This document shows positions 43,624 to 52,716 of a stretch of DNA of 54,093 nt, in pieces. The notes under the pieces were generated by a model that saw nothing but the letters and a program-made list of their open reading frames with translations, had not been told where the DNA came from and ran no database searches. Made by a program: the position numbers and the translations under genes. Numbering within the stretch: position 1 is the first letter of the stretch; each line of letters starts with the position of its first letter. Source of the DNA: an uncultured Pelagibacteraceae bacterium (GTDB lineage: Bacteria; Pseudomonadota; Alphaproteobacteria; Pelagibacterales; Pelagibacteraceae); assembly GCA_902628495.1 (NCBI GenBank), contig CACONH010000006.1, positions 1 to 54,093 on the forward strand. The letters are read 5' to 3'.

Positions 43624-44625
43624 TTAAATCCATTTTGGGAAAGGTAAGCCTTTATCTTGCAGAAATTTTTTATTAAATAATTTTGAACTATATTTATCGG
43701 ATCTGTCACAAAGAATTGTCACAATAGTTTTTCCAGGCCCTAATTTTTTACCCAATTTAATTGCACCAGTAACATTGATTGCACAACTTGTTCCTAGGCT
43801 TAATCCTTCATTTTGAATTAAATCGTACAATACAGGCAAAGCTTCTTTATCATCTATACTAAATGCACCATCTATTTTAGCTTTTGCAAAGTTAGCAGTC
43901 ACTCGACTTGATCCTATTCCTTCAGTTATCGAGCTTCCAGAAGATTTTAGTTCTCCATATTCAACATGATTATAAAGAGATGAACCACCAGGATCTGCTA
44001 AAAAAATTTTAATGTCTTTATTTTTTTCTTTAAGATAACTACTTACTCCAGCAATAGTACCGCCAGTACCAGATGAACAAACAAAACCATCGACTTTACC
44101 TTCAGTTTGCTTCCAAATTTCTGGACCTGTTGTTTCATAATGGCCCTTTGAGTTAGCCGTGTTATCAAACTGATTAGCCCAAACTACTCCATGATTATTA
44201 GAACTTTTTAAATCATCAGCGAGTTTTGCTGCAACTTTAACAAAATTTCCGTCATCCTTATATGGTTTTGGTGGTACTAATCTTAAATCAGCACCCATGT
44301 TTCTTAACATATCTTTTTTCTCTTGTGTTTGATCTTCGTTCATAACAATAATTGTTTTATATCCAATAGAGTTACCAATTAAACATAATCCAATACCTGT
44401 ATTACCAGCAGTTCCTTCAACTATCGTTCCACCTTTTGATATTAGTTTTTTTTCTTCAGCATCTCTAATTAATGCAAGTGCAGCTCTGTCTTTAACAGAA
44501 CCCCCAGGATTTAAGTATTCTGCTTTACCATAAATATTACATCCAGTTATCTCAGATGCAGCTCTTAATTTTACCAAAGGTGTGTTTCCAATTCCTTCTA
44601 TAAAATTTTTTTGAGGTTTGTTCAT
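43624..44625 (-). CDS. cysK: Cysteine synthase A
   Basis: This 333-residue PLP enzyme makes cysteine from O-acetylserine and sulfide. It shows the PLP lysine in NPGGSVKDRAAL, the VEGTAGNTGIGLCLIG loop, VCSSGTGGTIAGVSSYL and GLSLGTSCAINVTGAIKLG. It abuts cysE (no gap), so the two probably form one transcript and their products can form the cysteine synthase complex. No sulfate-reduction gene is in the window, in keeping with the known dependence of SAR11 on reduced sulfur. Confidence 0.94.
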   Translation of the reverse strand: MNKPQKNFIEGIGNTPLVKLRAASEITGCNIYGKAEYLNPGGSVKDRAALALIRDAEEKKLISKGGTIVEGTAGNTGIGLCLIGNSIGYKTIIVMNEDQTQEKKDMLRNMGADLRLVPPKPYKDDGNFVKVAAKLADDLKSSNNHGVVWANQFDNTANSKGHYETTGPEIWKQTEGKVDGFVCSSGTGGTIAGVSSYLKEKNKDIKIFLADPGGSSLYNHVEYGELKSSGSSITEGIGSSRVTANFAKAKIDGAFSIDDKEALPVLYDLIQNEGLSLGTSCAINVTGAIKLGKKLGPGKTIVTILCDRSDKYSSKLFNKKFLQDKGLPFPKWI

Positions 44626-45207
44626 TTAATTTTTATCACTATCTTGAGTAATTCCATATGGTTTAAAGTTTTCATCTTGTGTAGAAACTTCACCAACATT
44701 TTTAGCTGGTATACCAACCATTACAGAGTTTTCGTCAACATCTTTTGTAACAACGGCATTAGCACCAATTTTTGCATTTTTACCAACAACAACTGGTCCT
44801 AATATCTGAGCACCTGATCCAACAACTACATTATCCATTAAGGTTGGATGTCTTTTTACGTTTCTTTGTTCATTTGAATTTATACTTGGGGAAATTCCAC
44901 CAAGAGTTACCATATGATAAATAGTTACATTGTCTCCAATTTCAGAAGTCTCACCTATAACAACTCCCATACCGTGATCTATAAATAAATTTTTTCCTAT
45001 CTTTGCATTAGGATGAATTTCTATTCCTGTTAAAAATCTTGAAAACTGAGAAATTATTCTTGCAACTAAATTAAATTTTGCAATTGCAAAAAAATTTGCA
45101 ATTCTATGAAAGAAAACAGCTTTTGCTCCAGGATAAGTTAATATTACACTTAATTTTGACTTAGCAGCTGGATCTCTTTTAATTATAGAATCTAAAAATT
45201 CATTCAT
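44626..45207 (-). CDS. cysE: Serine O-acetyltransferase (EpsC/CysE type)
   Basis: This 193-residue left-handed beta-helix enzyme makes O-acetylserine, the substrate of CysK. It has the short N-terminal region typical of EpsC-type enzymes ([16 protein letters not shown]), then the hexapeptide repeats [20 protein letters not shown] and [20 protein letters not shown], and the catalytic His in the DHGMG block. It directly precedes cysK and lies 15 bases after the ETHE1-like gene, so three sulfur genes are in one run. Confidence 0.95.
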   Translation of the reverse strand: MNEFLDSIIKRDPAAKSKLSVILTYPGAKAVFFHRIANFFAIAKFNLVARIISQFSRFLTGIEIHPNAKIGKNLFIDHGMGVVIGETSEIGDNVTIYHMVTLGGISPSINSNEQRNVKRHPTLMDNVVVGSGAQILGPVVVGKNAKIGANAVVTKDVDENSVMVGIPAKNVGEVSTQDENFKPYGITQDSDKN

Positions 45208-45222
45208 GTTATTTACAGTTTT

Positions 45223-45921
45223 TTATGCTTTAACTTGATTTAAAGTTAAACCCTTTAGATTAGCTGGAACAGCTACATCCATCATTTTTGGGTTAGCAAG
45301 TTTAAGGTTATTCATTATTTCAACGTATTGGTCAACAGAATTAACCTGTAACCTTGGATTATTTTTTCTTTCTGATCCAATTGTAGAATGTTTTTTACCA
45401 TTATAGTCATGTGCAGGATATACCATTGTATTTTCCGGTAATTTTAATAATTTGTTAAATATAGAGTCGTATTGTTGTCTAGCATTGCCGTTTTGAAAAT
45501 CAGTTCTTCCAGTTCCATTTATTAAAAGTGTGTCACCTGTAAAAACTCTATCGTTCATTAAATAACTGTAAGAACAATCTGTATGCCCGGGTGTGTACAT
45601 TACTTTTAAATTAATATTATCAATTTTTACGTTTTCATCTTCCTTAACTCTTAAATCAACGACCTCAGACTTTGAATTTTCACCCATAATTTTTGTGCAA
45701 TTTGTTCTTTCACTTAATTCGTTTAAACCAGTTATGTGATCCGCATGAATATGTGTATCAATTACTTTTACTAATCTTAATTCTAATTTATTCAAAAAAT
45801 TTATGTATTGATCTGTGTGTTCTAAAACTGGATCTATGATTAAAGCTTCTCTACCTTTGCCGCTTGATAGTATGTACGTATAGGTTGAAGACTTTGTATC
45901 AAATAATTGCTCAAATATCAT
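45223..45921 (-). CDS. ETHE1-like persulfide dioxygenase / MBL-fold hydrolase
   Basis: From ATG 45921 (MIFEQLFDTKSSTYTYIL) this is a 232-residue metallo-beta-lactamase-fold protein. Metal ligands are in THIHADHITG (HxHxDH) and TPGHTDCSY. The blocks NGTGRTDFQNGN, VYPAHDYNGK and STIGSERKNNPRLQ are typical of ETHE1-type persulfide dioxygenases, which oxidise glutathione persulfide to sulfite. An in-frame upstream TTG or other start at 45960 would add 13 residues with no homology. It is upstream of cysE-cysK, which suggests coordinated handling of sulfide and persulfide. Confidence 0.88.
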   Translation of the reverse strand: MIFEQLFDTKSSTYTYILSSGKGREALIIDPVLEHTDQYINFLNKLELRLVKVIDTHIHADHITGLNELSERTNCTKIMGENSKSEVVDLRVKEDENVKIDNINLKVMYTPGHTDCSYSYLMNDRVFTGDTLLINGTGRTDFQNGNARQQYDSIFNKLLKLPENTMVYPAHDYNGKKHSTIGSERKNNPRLQVNSVDQYVEIMNNLKLANPKMMDVAVPANLKGLTLNQVKA

Positions 45922-45944
45922 ATTAATGATCACTTTATAAAAAA

Positions 45945-45973
45945 TTGCATAGCAAATCAATCTTGCATATAAT
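45945..45973 (+). promoter_or_regulatory. Sigma-70 promoter of the peroxiredoxin gene
   Basis: TTGCAT (45945-45950) and TATAAT (45968-45973) are separated by exactly 17 bases. The peroxiredoxin ATG follows 24 bases after the -10, with AAGGAG seven bases before it. The whole is within the spacer from the divergent ETHE1-like gene. It is the best consensus promoter seen in the window. Confidence 0.75.
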
Positions 45974-45996
45974 TTGATTATAAAAAGGAGAGTATA

Positions 45997-46659
45997 ATGA
46001 CTTTAAAAATAAATAGCTTAGCACCTGACTTTAAGGCTAAAACAACTATAGGTGATATATCATTTCACGAGTGGTTAGGAGATAGTTGGGGTGTTTTATT
46101 TTCGCATCCAAAAGATTTTACTCCAGTTTGTACAACTGAATTAGGATCTTTAGCTAGAATGAAACCTGAGTTTGATAAAAGAAACGTCAAAGTTATCGGC
46201 TTAAGTGTGGACCCGGTTGCAGATCACGTTAAATGGCTGGACGACATTAAAGATGTAACAGGAATGAAACCTGATTATCCAATAATTGCGGATGAAGATC
46301 TAAAAATTGCAAAACTTTATAATATGTTAGAAGGTGATGCAGGAACTACTTCAATGGGTAGAACTGCAGTTGACAACCAGACAGTTAGAACAGTTTTTAT
46401 TATAAGACCAGATAAAAGAATTGGTTTGTTCTTAACTTATCCAATGGCAACTGGAAGAAACTTTATGGAATTATTGAGATCAATAGACTCAATGCAGCTG
46501 ACTGCAAAACATAAAGTTGCAACTCCAGCGGATTGGAAAAAAGGTGAAGAAGTCATCATTGTTCCTTCAGTTAAGGATGATGAGGCTAAGAAATTGTTTC
46601 CTGATGGTTGGAATGCAGTTAAACCATATTTAAGAAAAGTTCCAGATCCATCAAAATAG
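45997..46659 (+). CDS. 1-Cys peroxiredoxin (Prx6-type)
   Basis: This 220-residue peroxidase has the peroxidatic Cys in HPKDFTPVCTTELG and the Prx6-type C-terminal half (SMGRTAVDNQTVRTVFIIRP and the ATPADWKKGEEVIIVPSV segment). The resolving Cys seen in 2-Cys enzymes is missing. It detoxifies hydrogen peroxide or lipid peroxides in the cytosol. It has a consensus promoter of its own and is followed after one base by a methyltransferase gene. Confidence 0.95.
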   Translation: MTLKINSLAPDFKAKTTIGDISFHEWLGDSWGVLFSHPKDFTPVCTTELGSLARMKPEFDKRNVKVIGLSVDPVADHVKWLDDIKDVTGMKPDYPIIADEDLKIAKLYNMLEGDAGTTSMGRTAVDNQTVRTVFIIRPDKRIGLFLTYPMATGRNFMELLRSIDSMQLTAKHKVATPADWKKGEEVIIVPSVKDDEAKKLFPDGWNAVKPYLRKVPDPSK

Positions 46660-46660
46660 T

Positions 46661-47314
46661 TTGGATAAAAAAGTTTTAGATCAACAATCTCAGCATTGGG
46701 AAAAAAGCTTCTCAAGTAAGCCTGAGATGTTTGGTCTTGAACCAAGCTTACCAGCTAAAAAATCTTTAAAAATATTCAAAAAAAATAATATTAAGAATAT
46801 TCTTGAACTCGGCGCTGGCCTAGGAAGAGATACTATCTATTTTGCGCAAAACTCAATTAGAGTCCATGCTCTTGATTATAGCAAATCAGCTATAGAAACT
46901 ATTAATGAGAAATCAAAAAAACTTGGATTGGAAGAATTTATAGAAACAAAAATATTTGATGTAAGAGAAACCTTTAAATTTGATGATAATATTTTTGATG
47001 GTTGTTATTCACATATGCTTTATTGCATGGCTTTAACAGATGATGATATTAAGAACTTAAATAAAGAAATTCATAGAATTATAAAACCAAATGGTATTAA
47101 TATTTATACAGTAAGAAATACTTTGGATGGGGACTATAAAAAAGGCACTCATAGAGGAGAAGATTTATACGAAATGAATGGTTTTATTATTAATTATTTT
47201 TCAGAACAAAAAATCAAAAATTATTTAGAGGGATTTAATAATTTATCTACTGAAAATTTTGAAGAAGGAAACTTTCCAAGAAGATTATATTTTGTAGTAA
47301 ATCAAAAAAAATAA
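46661..47314 (+). CDS. Class I SAM-dependent methyltransferase (TehB-like)
   Basis: The 217-residue protein has motif I ILELGAGLGRDTIYFAQ, then VHALDYSKSAIETIN and DGCYSHMLYCMALTDDDI; an HRIIKPNGINIYTVR strand follows. The arrangement is like TehB and other small-molecule methyltransferases. The substrate is unknown. Translation is assumed to begin at TTG 46661, one base after the peroxiredoxin stop; no ATG is available before QQSQHWEKSF. Confidence 0.82.
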   Translation: MDKKVLDQQSQHWEKSFSSKPEMFGLEPSLPAKKSLKIFKKNNIKNILELGAGLGRDTIYFAQNSIRVHALDYSKSAIETINEKSKKLGLEEFIETKIFDVRETFKFDDNIFDGCYSHMLYCMALTDDDIKNLNKEIHRIIKPNGINIYTVRNTLDGDYKKGTHRGEDLYEMNGFIINYFSEQKIKNYLEGFNNLSTENFEEGNFPRRLYFVVNQKK

Positions 47315-47315
47315 T

Positions 47316-47933
47316 ATGGAATTTTTAATACTTGGCTTTTTTACAGGTCTTAGTCTAATTTTAGCCTTTGGAGCTCAAAACATCTTTGTTATGGAGCAAG
47401 GGTTAAAAAAACAATTTATTTTTATTGTTTGTATAATCTGTTCAATTTCTGATTTTTTATTAATATTTTTAGGAATTTTTTTATTTGAAAGTTTTAAAAT
47501 TTATTTTAACAATTTAGTTGAAAGTATTTTAAATATTTTACTTTTTATTTTTTTAATTTACTTTATTTTTTCTAAGATCAAAACCAACTATTTAAGTTTT
47601 AATCTAAATACAAGTATTTCAGATATTAGTTTTAAATCTGTAATAATTAAAACGTTAGGATTTACCTATCTTAATCCTCATGTTTACTCTGATACTGTAT
47701 TTTTCTTAGGTAATTTTTCAAAAAATTTTGAATTAGTTGACAAAATTTTGTTTGGTTTGGGAGCCTCAATTTCATCATTTATCTTCTTTTTTGCCTTAGG
47801 ATATTTATCAAAGTTGCTATCAAAATATTTAATGAATATTAAAACTCTGAAAGTGATAAATTTATTCATTATATTATTTATGTCTTCTTTAGCAATCTAT
47901 GTCTTACGAGAGATATTGAGATTTTATATATAA
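47316..47933 (+). CDS. LysE-family amino-acid exporter
   Basis: This 205-residue membrane protein has six predicted helices. The opening LGFFTGLSLILAFGAQNIFVMEQGL matches LysE/ArgO exporters, including the G-A-Q-N-x-F signature, and the FTYLNPHVYSDTVFFLG segment is the second family motif (LNPHxxxD). Such proteins export lysine or arginine. It begins one base after the methyltransferase. Confidence 0.92.
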   Translation: MEFLILGFFTGLSLILAFGAQNIFVMEQGLKKQFIFIVCIICSISDFLLIFLGIFLFESFKIYFNNLVESILNILLFIFLIYFIFSKIKTNYLSFNLNTSISDISFKSVIIKTLGFTYLNPHVYSDTVFFLGNFSKNFELVDKILFGLGASISSFIFFFALGYLSKLLSKYLMNIKTLKVINLFIILFMSSLAIYVLREILRFYI

Positions 47934-47976
47934 ATCAACACTTCTGGATGCGATTTTATCTCATTGGAATTTTTTA

Positions 47977-48001
47977 AAATCCTACTAAATAAGTCGGGTA
48001 T
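47977..48001 (+). promoter_or_regulatory. Second type-1 IscR-like box at the alternative oxidase start
   Basis: The right half AAGTCGGGTAT is nearly identical to the operator upstream of iscR (TAGTCGGGTAT). Over the full 25-base consensus 21 positions agree. It overlaps the ATG at 48000 by two bases. A TACTAA (47983-47988) within the box could be a -10, placing the transcript start near the ATG and making the mRNA leaderless; that part is speculation. Confidence 0.55.
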
Positions 48002-48704
48002 GAACGAACTAGATAAACATTTTGAGCCACAAAACTTTAGCGATAAGGTTGCTTTAGCTTTTACTAAATTTTTAAGGTTTTTAGCAGATACTTTTTTTAA
48101 AAAAAGATACGGCCACAGAGCTGTAGTTTTAGAAACAGTTGCTGCAGTACCTGGAATGGTAGCAGGAATGCTAATTCACCTAAAGTCTTTAAGGAAAATG
48201 GAAGATGACAGAGGATGGATTAAAACTTTATTAGACGAAGCTGAAAATGAAAGAATGCATTTAATGACATTTATACATGTTGCTAAACCAACTTGGTTAG
48301 AAAGAGCTATAATTTTGATAGCACAATTTATTTTTATAATTACTTATGCAATCATCTATTTGATATCACAAAGAACTGCCCACAGGATAGTTGGTTATTT
48401 TGAAGAAGAAGCAGTAAGAAGTTACACAGAATATCTGCATGAGCTTGAAACCGGTAAAATAGAAGATCAACCTGCACCAGAGATTGCAATAAATTATTGG
48501 AATTTACCTTTACATTCAACTCTAAAAGATGTTGTAAAAGTCATAAGAGATGATGAGGCTGGCCATAGAGATGTTAATCATAACTTTGCTGATGTTATCG
48601 ATACTAGATCAAGAATTCAAAAAAGTGCAGATATTGAAAAAAAAGAGAAAATGAAAAAAGACGAAATTAAAGAAAATGATCAGGACCTAAATAAAATAAA
48701 ATGA
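48000..48704 (+). CDS. aox: Alternative oxidase (cyanide-insensitive ubiquinol oxidase)
   Basis: AOX passes electrons from ubiquinol to oxygen without pumping protons. The protein has 234 residues from ATG 48000 ([13 protein letters not shown]); a TTG at 47964 would give 246. The diiron ligands lie in [11 protein letters not shown] (Glu), [10 protein letters not shown] (Glu and His), [15 protein letters not shown] (Glu) and [12 protein letters not shown] (Glu and His), and two membrane-dipping helices lie at GMVAGML and [15 protein letters not shown] type-1 IscR-like box overlaps the start codon, so expression may respond to Fe-S status. It overlaps the flavodoxin gene by 4 bases. AOX is uncommon in bacteria but known in marine alphaproteobacteria. 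Confidence 0.94.
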   Translation: MNELDKHFEPQNFSDKVALAFTKFLRFLADTFFKKRYGHRAVVLETVAAVPGMVAGMLIHLKSLRKMEDDRGWIKTLLDEAENERMHLMTFIHVAKPTWLERAIILIAQFIFIITYAIIYLISQRTAHRIVGYFEEEAVRSYTEYLHELETGKIEDQPAPEIAINYWNLPLHSTLKDVVKVIRDDEAGHRDVNHNFADVIDTRSRIQKSADIEKKEKMKKDEIKENDQDLNKIK

Positions 48705-49132
48705 AAAACTTAAATATTTTATGGGCCTCAATGGGTGGTACTGCTGAGAATGTAGCTAATCTTTTAAACGATAAAGCCTCAAAAATGGGTTTTAATACAA
48801 ATCAACAAGAACTTAATGAAGTAACGATGAGTAACCTTGCAAAGATGGATAACGTAGCAATAATAACATCAACAACAGGCGAGGGAGATCTACCAACAAA
48901 TGGCGAAGACTTTTGGCTTGATTTAAAAGATACTGATGTAGATCTAAAAAAATTGTCATACAGTGTTTGTGCACTAGGAGATAGATCTCATGAAACCTTT
49001 TGCGGTGCTGGAAAAAAAGTTGATGAAAAACTTCTTCAATTGGGTGCCAAAAAAATTCTTGATAGACAAGATTGCGATGGATCGGATGAGGGATCTGAAG
49101 AGTGGGGAAATACCCTTTTAAGCAAGTTTTAA
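48701..49132 (+). CDS. Flavodoxin domain protein (MioC-like)
   Basis: This 143-residue protein is a single flavodoxin domain. The FMN phosphate-binding loop is [15 protein letters not shown] near the N-terminus, followed by [17 protein letters not shown] and [20 protein letters not shown]. It lacks any reductase fusion. MioC-like flavodoxins carry electrons to partners such as biotin synthase. A 4-base overlap with aox suggests coupled expression. Confidence 0.9.
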   Translation: MKNLNILWASMGGTAENVANLLNDKASKMGFNTNQQELNEVTMSNLAKMDNVAIITSTTGEGDLPTNGEDFWLDLKDTDVDLKKLSYSVCALGDRSHETFCGAGKKVDEKLLQLGAKKILDRQDCDGSDEGSEEWGNTLLSKF

Positions 49133-49247
49133 AGTTATAAATTATTTGTTTGAATACCCTAAAAAAGAGGAGAATATTAGCTCTGAAGATTTAAGTAGAG
49201 AATAAATTCTATTTTTATATATTCATTTTTTAAATTCTCAATTTAAG

Positions 49248-51401
49248 ATGAATAAAAGAATAAAAATATTTTATCTAATTTTATTATTTCTAATCACATT
49301 TCATTTTAAAGCTATAGCGGAACCAACTCTTGTACGAAGTAAATCAGTTGAAAATGTAACTGGTGACTACTTAACAATGGCATTAACTTTTAATAACGAT
49401 GGAACCAAAATGTACACATCATCGATGAGAGCAGGGGCAACAGGAGATAGGCTTTATGAGTATGATTTAACAACAGCTTACAATATTTCAACTGCAACCT
49501 TACGCACCAGTATAAATGTAGGTACATACTCTGGTTCATCAACTAATATTCATGGAGCTATGCAAGTTGTATTCAATAACGATGGTACAAAAATGTTTAT
49601 TGCTGATCATCATAAAACTATTATTGAATGGACGTTGACTACACCATATGACATTGATACTGCAAGCACAACTTATAATGCAGGTCAAGGTTATGATACA
49701 AACGCTAATCAAAAAAGACCCACCTCCGTTGCATTTAATAACGATGGAACTAAAATGTTTGTTACTGGAAACCACAAAGCTGAAAACCCTCAATCAATTC
49801 ACGAATACACACTTGATACCCCATTTGTTATTGAGTCAGGAGTTACTCATGTTCAAGAAGTACAACCTGATGATCTTCAATCAGATTACGTAGATGGAAT
49901 TGTTTTTAATTACGACGGTACTAAAATGTTTATAACTTCCGGTGGAGAAAGCGGGGGAGATAATAAAATTAGGCAGTATAAATTAACAACAGCTTTTAGT
50001 ATCGCCACTCTATCACTTGAGGGAACTGTTGAATTATCTAACTACAGCGGCTTAGGAAGTGGAAGAGAAACAGCATTTAATTCTGATGGAAGTAAAATGT
50101 TTGTAATTGATGTGGATGCAGAAGTTTATGAATTTGATTTAACTTGTAATTGGAGCATAATTGATGGTGCTTGTGATGATCCAATAACTACCTCTGATGA
50201 AGGTAAAGATATTTTAAGCTCAATCGAGTCCCAAACTGCAACTGCTAAACAAATTGCTATTCAAGCAAGTACTCCAGTTCTTAACCGTATGTATTGGTTA
50301 AGAAGACATAGAACAAGCGATCAATTAAGTAATCAAAATATTAAATTTAACTTTCCAAATAAAACAATAGCATCTTTAGCAAAAGTTATTCCAATATCGG
50401 AAAAATCAAATAATACTTTAAATAAGTTGTCTGACAGCTGGTCATTTTGGAGCGAAGGTAGTGTGAGTTTTGGCAAAACAGGTGACACATCTTCTTCATC
50501 ATCTAAAAAAATTAATACCAAGGGCATTACACTTGGAATGGATAAAAAGATAAGCAAAAATAGATTATATGGTTATGCACTTAGATTTGGTAATGATGAT
50601 GTTGATGTAGGTACATCTGGAACTAATTTAGATACTGAGTCTTTTAGTTTATCTGTTTATGGAACTTTTCCTCATGATGATGAAAAATTTACCGAAGGTA
50701 TTCTTGGAATAAGCACATTGAAAACTGATCATCTTAGAAAAGGAGGAGGAAGCACTAGAACAGGAGAGAGAGATGGTGCACAAATATTTGGCTCACTAAA
50801 TTACTTATCAACATATAAAAAAGAAAATTTTAATATTACTCCTAATTTAAGAATTGATTTAAGCTATACAGAGCTGTCGAAATATAGAGAAAAAGGTCCT
50901 GCAGCTTTAGTTTACAAAGCTCAAACAATTGAAACTGGAATGATATCTACTGGTTTTACAATAAGTGATATTTTAAATTTTAATACTTTTACTTTTAAAC
51001 CAAATGGTGGATTAGAGATTGGGGTAGATTTTAGTCCATCTTCAGACGCTACTTATCGTTACCTATCGGAAACTACAGAATATACAAAATCAATTGATCA
51101 AGATTCTAAAAATTTAAGAGCAAATATTGGATTTGATTTAATAACTGATAATGGTTTTTCTATAATGACTATCTATGAAAGAAATCAAGGTGACAATGCC
51201 CATAGCGATACTCTGTATATAGGGTTTGGTTATATTCCATCAGATAACAATGAATATGCTTTGAGCTTAGATAATGATAAAGCGTCTCTAACTTATAACA
51301 AAAATTTAAATGGTTTTGATATCAGAGTGAATTCAAATTATAATTTGATGAGTTCAATTCCTGATTATGGTGCAACTATTGAGCTTGTTAGTACTTTTTA
51401 A
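49248..51401 (+). CDS. Autotransporter-type surface protein with beta-propeller-like repeats
   Basis: This 717-residue protein begins with a signal peptide (FYLILLFLITFHFKAIAEP). Residues about 40-300 contain five repeats, each with a core such as FNNDGTKMY, FNNDGTKMF, FNYDGTKMF and FNSDGSKMF, spaced about 55-60 residues apart, which resembles a WD40/YVTN-like beta-propeller. A linker follows, then a C-terminal region from about residue 400 (WSFWSEGSVSFGKTGDTSS) with alternating hydrophobic strands and a final Phe (ELVSTF), typical of an autotransporter beta-barrel. It is probably exported and displayed at the outer membrane. The passenger function is unknown. It stands alone, with 115 bases upstream. 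Confidence 0.85.
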   Translation: MNKRIKIFYLILLFLITFHFKAIAEPTLVRSKSVENVTGDYLTMALTFNNDGTKMYTSSMRAGATGDRLYEYDLTTAYNISTATLRTSINVGTYSGSSTNIHGAMQVVFNNDGTKMFIADHHKTIIEWTLTTPYDIDTASTTYNAGQGYDTNANQKRPTSVAFNNDGTKMFVTGNHKAENPQSIHEYTLDTPFVIESGVTHVQEVQPDDLQSDYVDGIVFNYDGTKMFITSGGESGGDNKIRQYKLTTAFSIATLSLEGTVELSNYSGLGSGRETAFNSDGSKMFVIDVDAEVYEFDLTCNWSIIDGACDDPITTSDEGKDILSSIESQTATAKQIAIQASTPVLNRMYWLRRHRTSDQLSNQNIKFNFPNKTIASLAKVIPISEKSNNTLNKLSDSWSFWSEGSVSFGKTGDTSSSSSKKINTKGITLGMDKKISKNRLYGYALRFGNDDVDVGTSGTNLDTESFSLSVYGTFPHDDEKFTEGILGISTLKTDHLRKGGGSTRTGERDGAQIFGSLNYLSTYKKENFNITPNLRIDLSYTELSKYREKGPAALVYKAQTIETGMISTGFTISDILNFNTFTFKPNGGLEIGVDFSPSSDATYRYLSETTEYTKSIDQDSKNLRANIGFDLITDNGFSIMTIYERNQGDNAHSDTLYIGFGYIPSDNNEYALSLDNDKASLTYNKNLNGFDIRVNSNYNLMSSIPDYGATIELVSTF

Positions 51402-51403
51402 AA

Positions 51404-52693
51404 TTATTCGTTGGAATATCCGTATTTACGTAATCTTACATCACCAGTTCTTGCATGAGCTTCCATGCCTTCATATCTTGAAATCCTAGCAGCTGCAGAA
51501 CCAACTTCTTTTGTAGATTCTTTTGTCATTCTTTGAAAACTTAATGTTTTTATAAATTTACCAACGAACAACCCACCAGTATATTTACCAGCACCCTTAG
51601 TTGGTAATATATGATTGGTGCCAGAACATTTATCACCATAAGCAACAGTTGTTTCTTCCCCAATAAATAACGAACCGTAGTTTTTTAATCTCTTATGAAA
51701 CCATTCAAGATTTTTAGTTTGTATCTCTAAATGTTCAGGTGCATAATCGTCACTCACTTTCACCATTTCTTCATCCGTATCGCATAAAATAACTTCACCG
51801 TAATCTCTCCAAGCAGCCTCTGCACTTAACCTTGGAACTTCTGGAAGTTTCTCTATTAATTCTGGAACTCGTTTCATCACCTCATCTGCAAGTTTTTGGC
51901 TTGTGGTGTATAACCAACATGGAGAATTATATCCGTGTTCAGCTTGACCAACTAAATCAACAGCTACAATTTCTGGATCTGCAGTTTCATCTGCAATAAT
52001 TCCTATTTCTGTTGGACCAGCAAATAAATCAATTCCAACTTTTCCAAATAAAATTCTTTTAGCTTCAGCAACAAATTGATTTCCAGGACCAACTAAAATA
52101 TCAGCTGGAGCATTTCCAAACATCCCATATGTCATTGCAGCAATAGCTGGAACTCCACCAAGATTTAAAATTACATCAGCGCCACATAAATTAGCTGTAT
52201 AAATTATAGAAGGGTGGGCACCAATTCCTTCTTTAGGGGGACTACATGCAATAATATTGTTAACACCCGCAACTTTTGCAGTTGTAACGCTCATAACAGC
52301 TGATGCTATGTGGGCGTATCTTCCACCAGGTATATAACAGCCTGCAGTATTAACAGGCACTAACTTTTGACCAGCATATAATCCGTTTGATAATTCAACT
52401 TCAAAATCTTTTCCATAGTTTGCAAGTTGCGCTTCTGCAAATTTACGAACTCTATCGTATGAAAATTTAATATCGTCTTTAGTTTTTTGATCTAAATTTT
52501 TATTTATTTCCTCTATTTTTTCTTTTGAAACAATTATTTCTCCATCATATTTATCAAATTTTTTAGTTAATTCTTTACAGCCTTCTTCTTTTGATTTTTC
52601 TAATTCTTTTAAAAGATTTTGAACTATATCTTTTGTTTTAGTGTCATCTGTTGATGCAGTTTTAGATGCTTTTTTTAAATATTTAATTGTCAT
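51404..52693 (-). CDS. hpsN: HisD-family dehydrogenase, probable sulfopropanediol 3-dehydrogenase HpsN
   Basis: This 429-residue NAD-dependent enzyme belongs to the histidinol dehydrogenase family; metal and catalytic residues are intact (GQAEHG, YAPEHLEI, GDKCSGTNH, MEAHARTGD). Several segments look more like HpsN, which oxidises (R)-2,3-dihydroxypropanesulfonate (DHPS) to sulfolactate, than like biosynthetic HisD: the start MTIKYLKKASKTAS, AGCYIPGGRYAHIASAVMSV, and GKYTGGLFVGKFIKTLSFQR. The downstream order in operon sense, Ldh2-type dehydrogenase, phosphate acyltransferase, then this gene, fits organosulfonate catabolism better than histidine synthesis. If it is the only HisD homologue in the genome, the biosynthetic role returns. 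Confidence 0.7.
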   Translation of the reverse strand: MTIKYLKKASKTASTDDTKTKDIVQNLLKELEKSKEEGCKELTKKFDKYDGEIIVSKEKIEEINKNLDQKTKDDIKFSYDRVRKFAEAQLANYGKDFEVELSNGLYAGQKLVPVNTAGCYIPGGRYAHIASAVMSVTTAKVAGVNNIIACSPPKEGIGAHPSIIYTANLCGADVILNLGGVPAIAAMTYGMFGNAPADILVGPGNQFVAEAKRILFGKVGIDLFAGPTEIGIIADETADPEIVAVDLVGQAEHGYNSPCWLYTTSQKLADEVMKRVPELIEKLPEVPRLSAEAAWRDYGEVILCDTDEEMVKVSDDYAPEHLEIQTKNLEWFHKRLKNYGSLFIGEETTVAYGDKCSGTNHILPTKGAGKYTGGLFVGKFIKTLSFQRMTKESTKEVGSAAARISRYEGMEAHARTGDVRLRKYGYSNE

Positions 52694-52716
52694 TTTTTCA
52701 AATTTATATTGTTTTA

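Noticed and set aside
49134-49205. Short open frame (FEYPKKEENISSEDL-like) between flavodoxin and the autotransporter
   Set aside because: Only about 23 codons, no ATG or ribosome-binding site, and no recognised family; too weak to call a gene or a remnant.
51404-52693. Simple annotation as biosynthetic histidinol dehydrogenase
   Set aside because: Not excluded, but several segments and the gene context fit HpsN of sulfonate catabolism better, so it is listed as probable HpsN with stated doubt.
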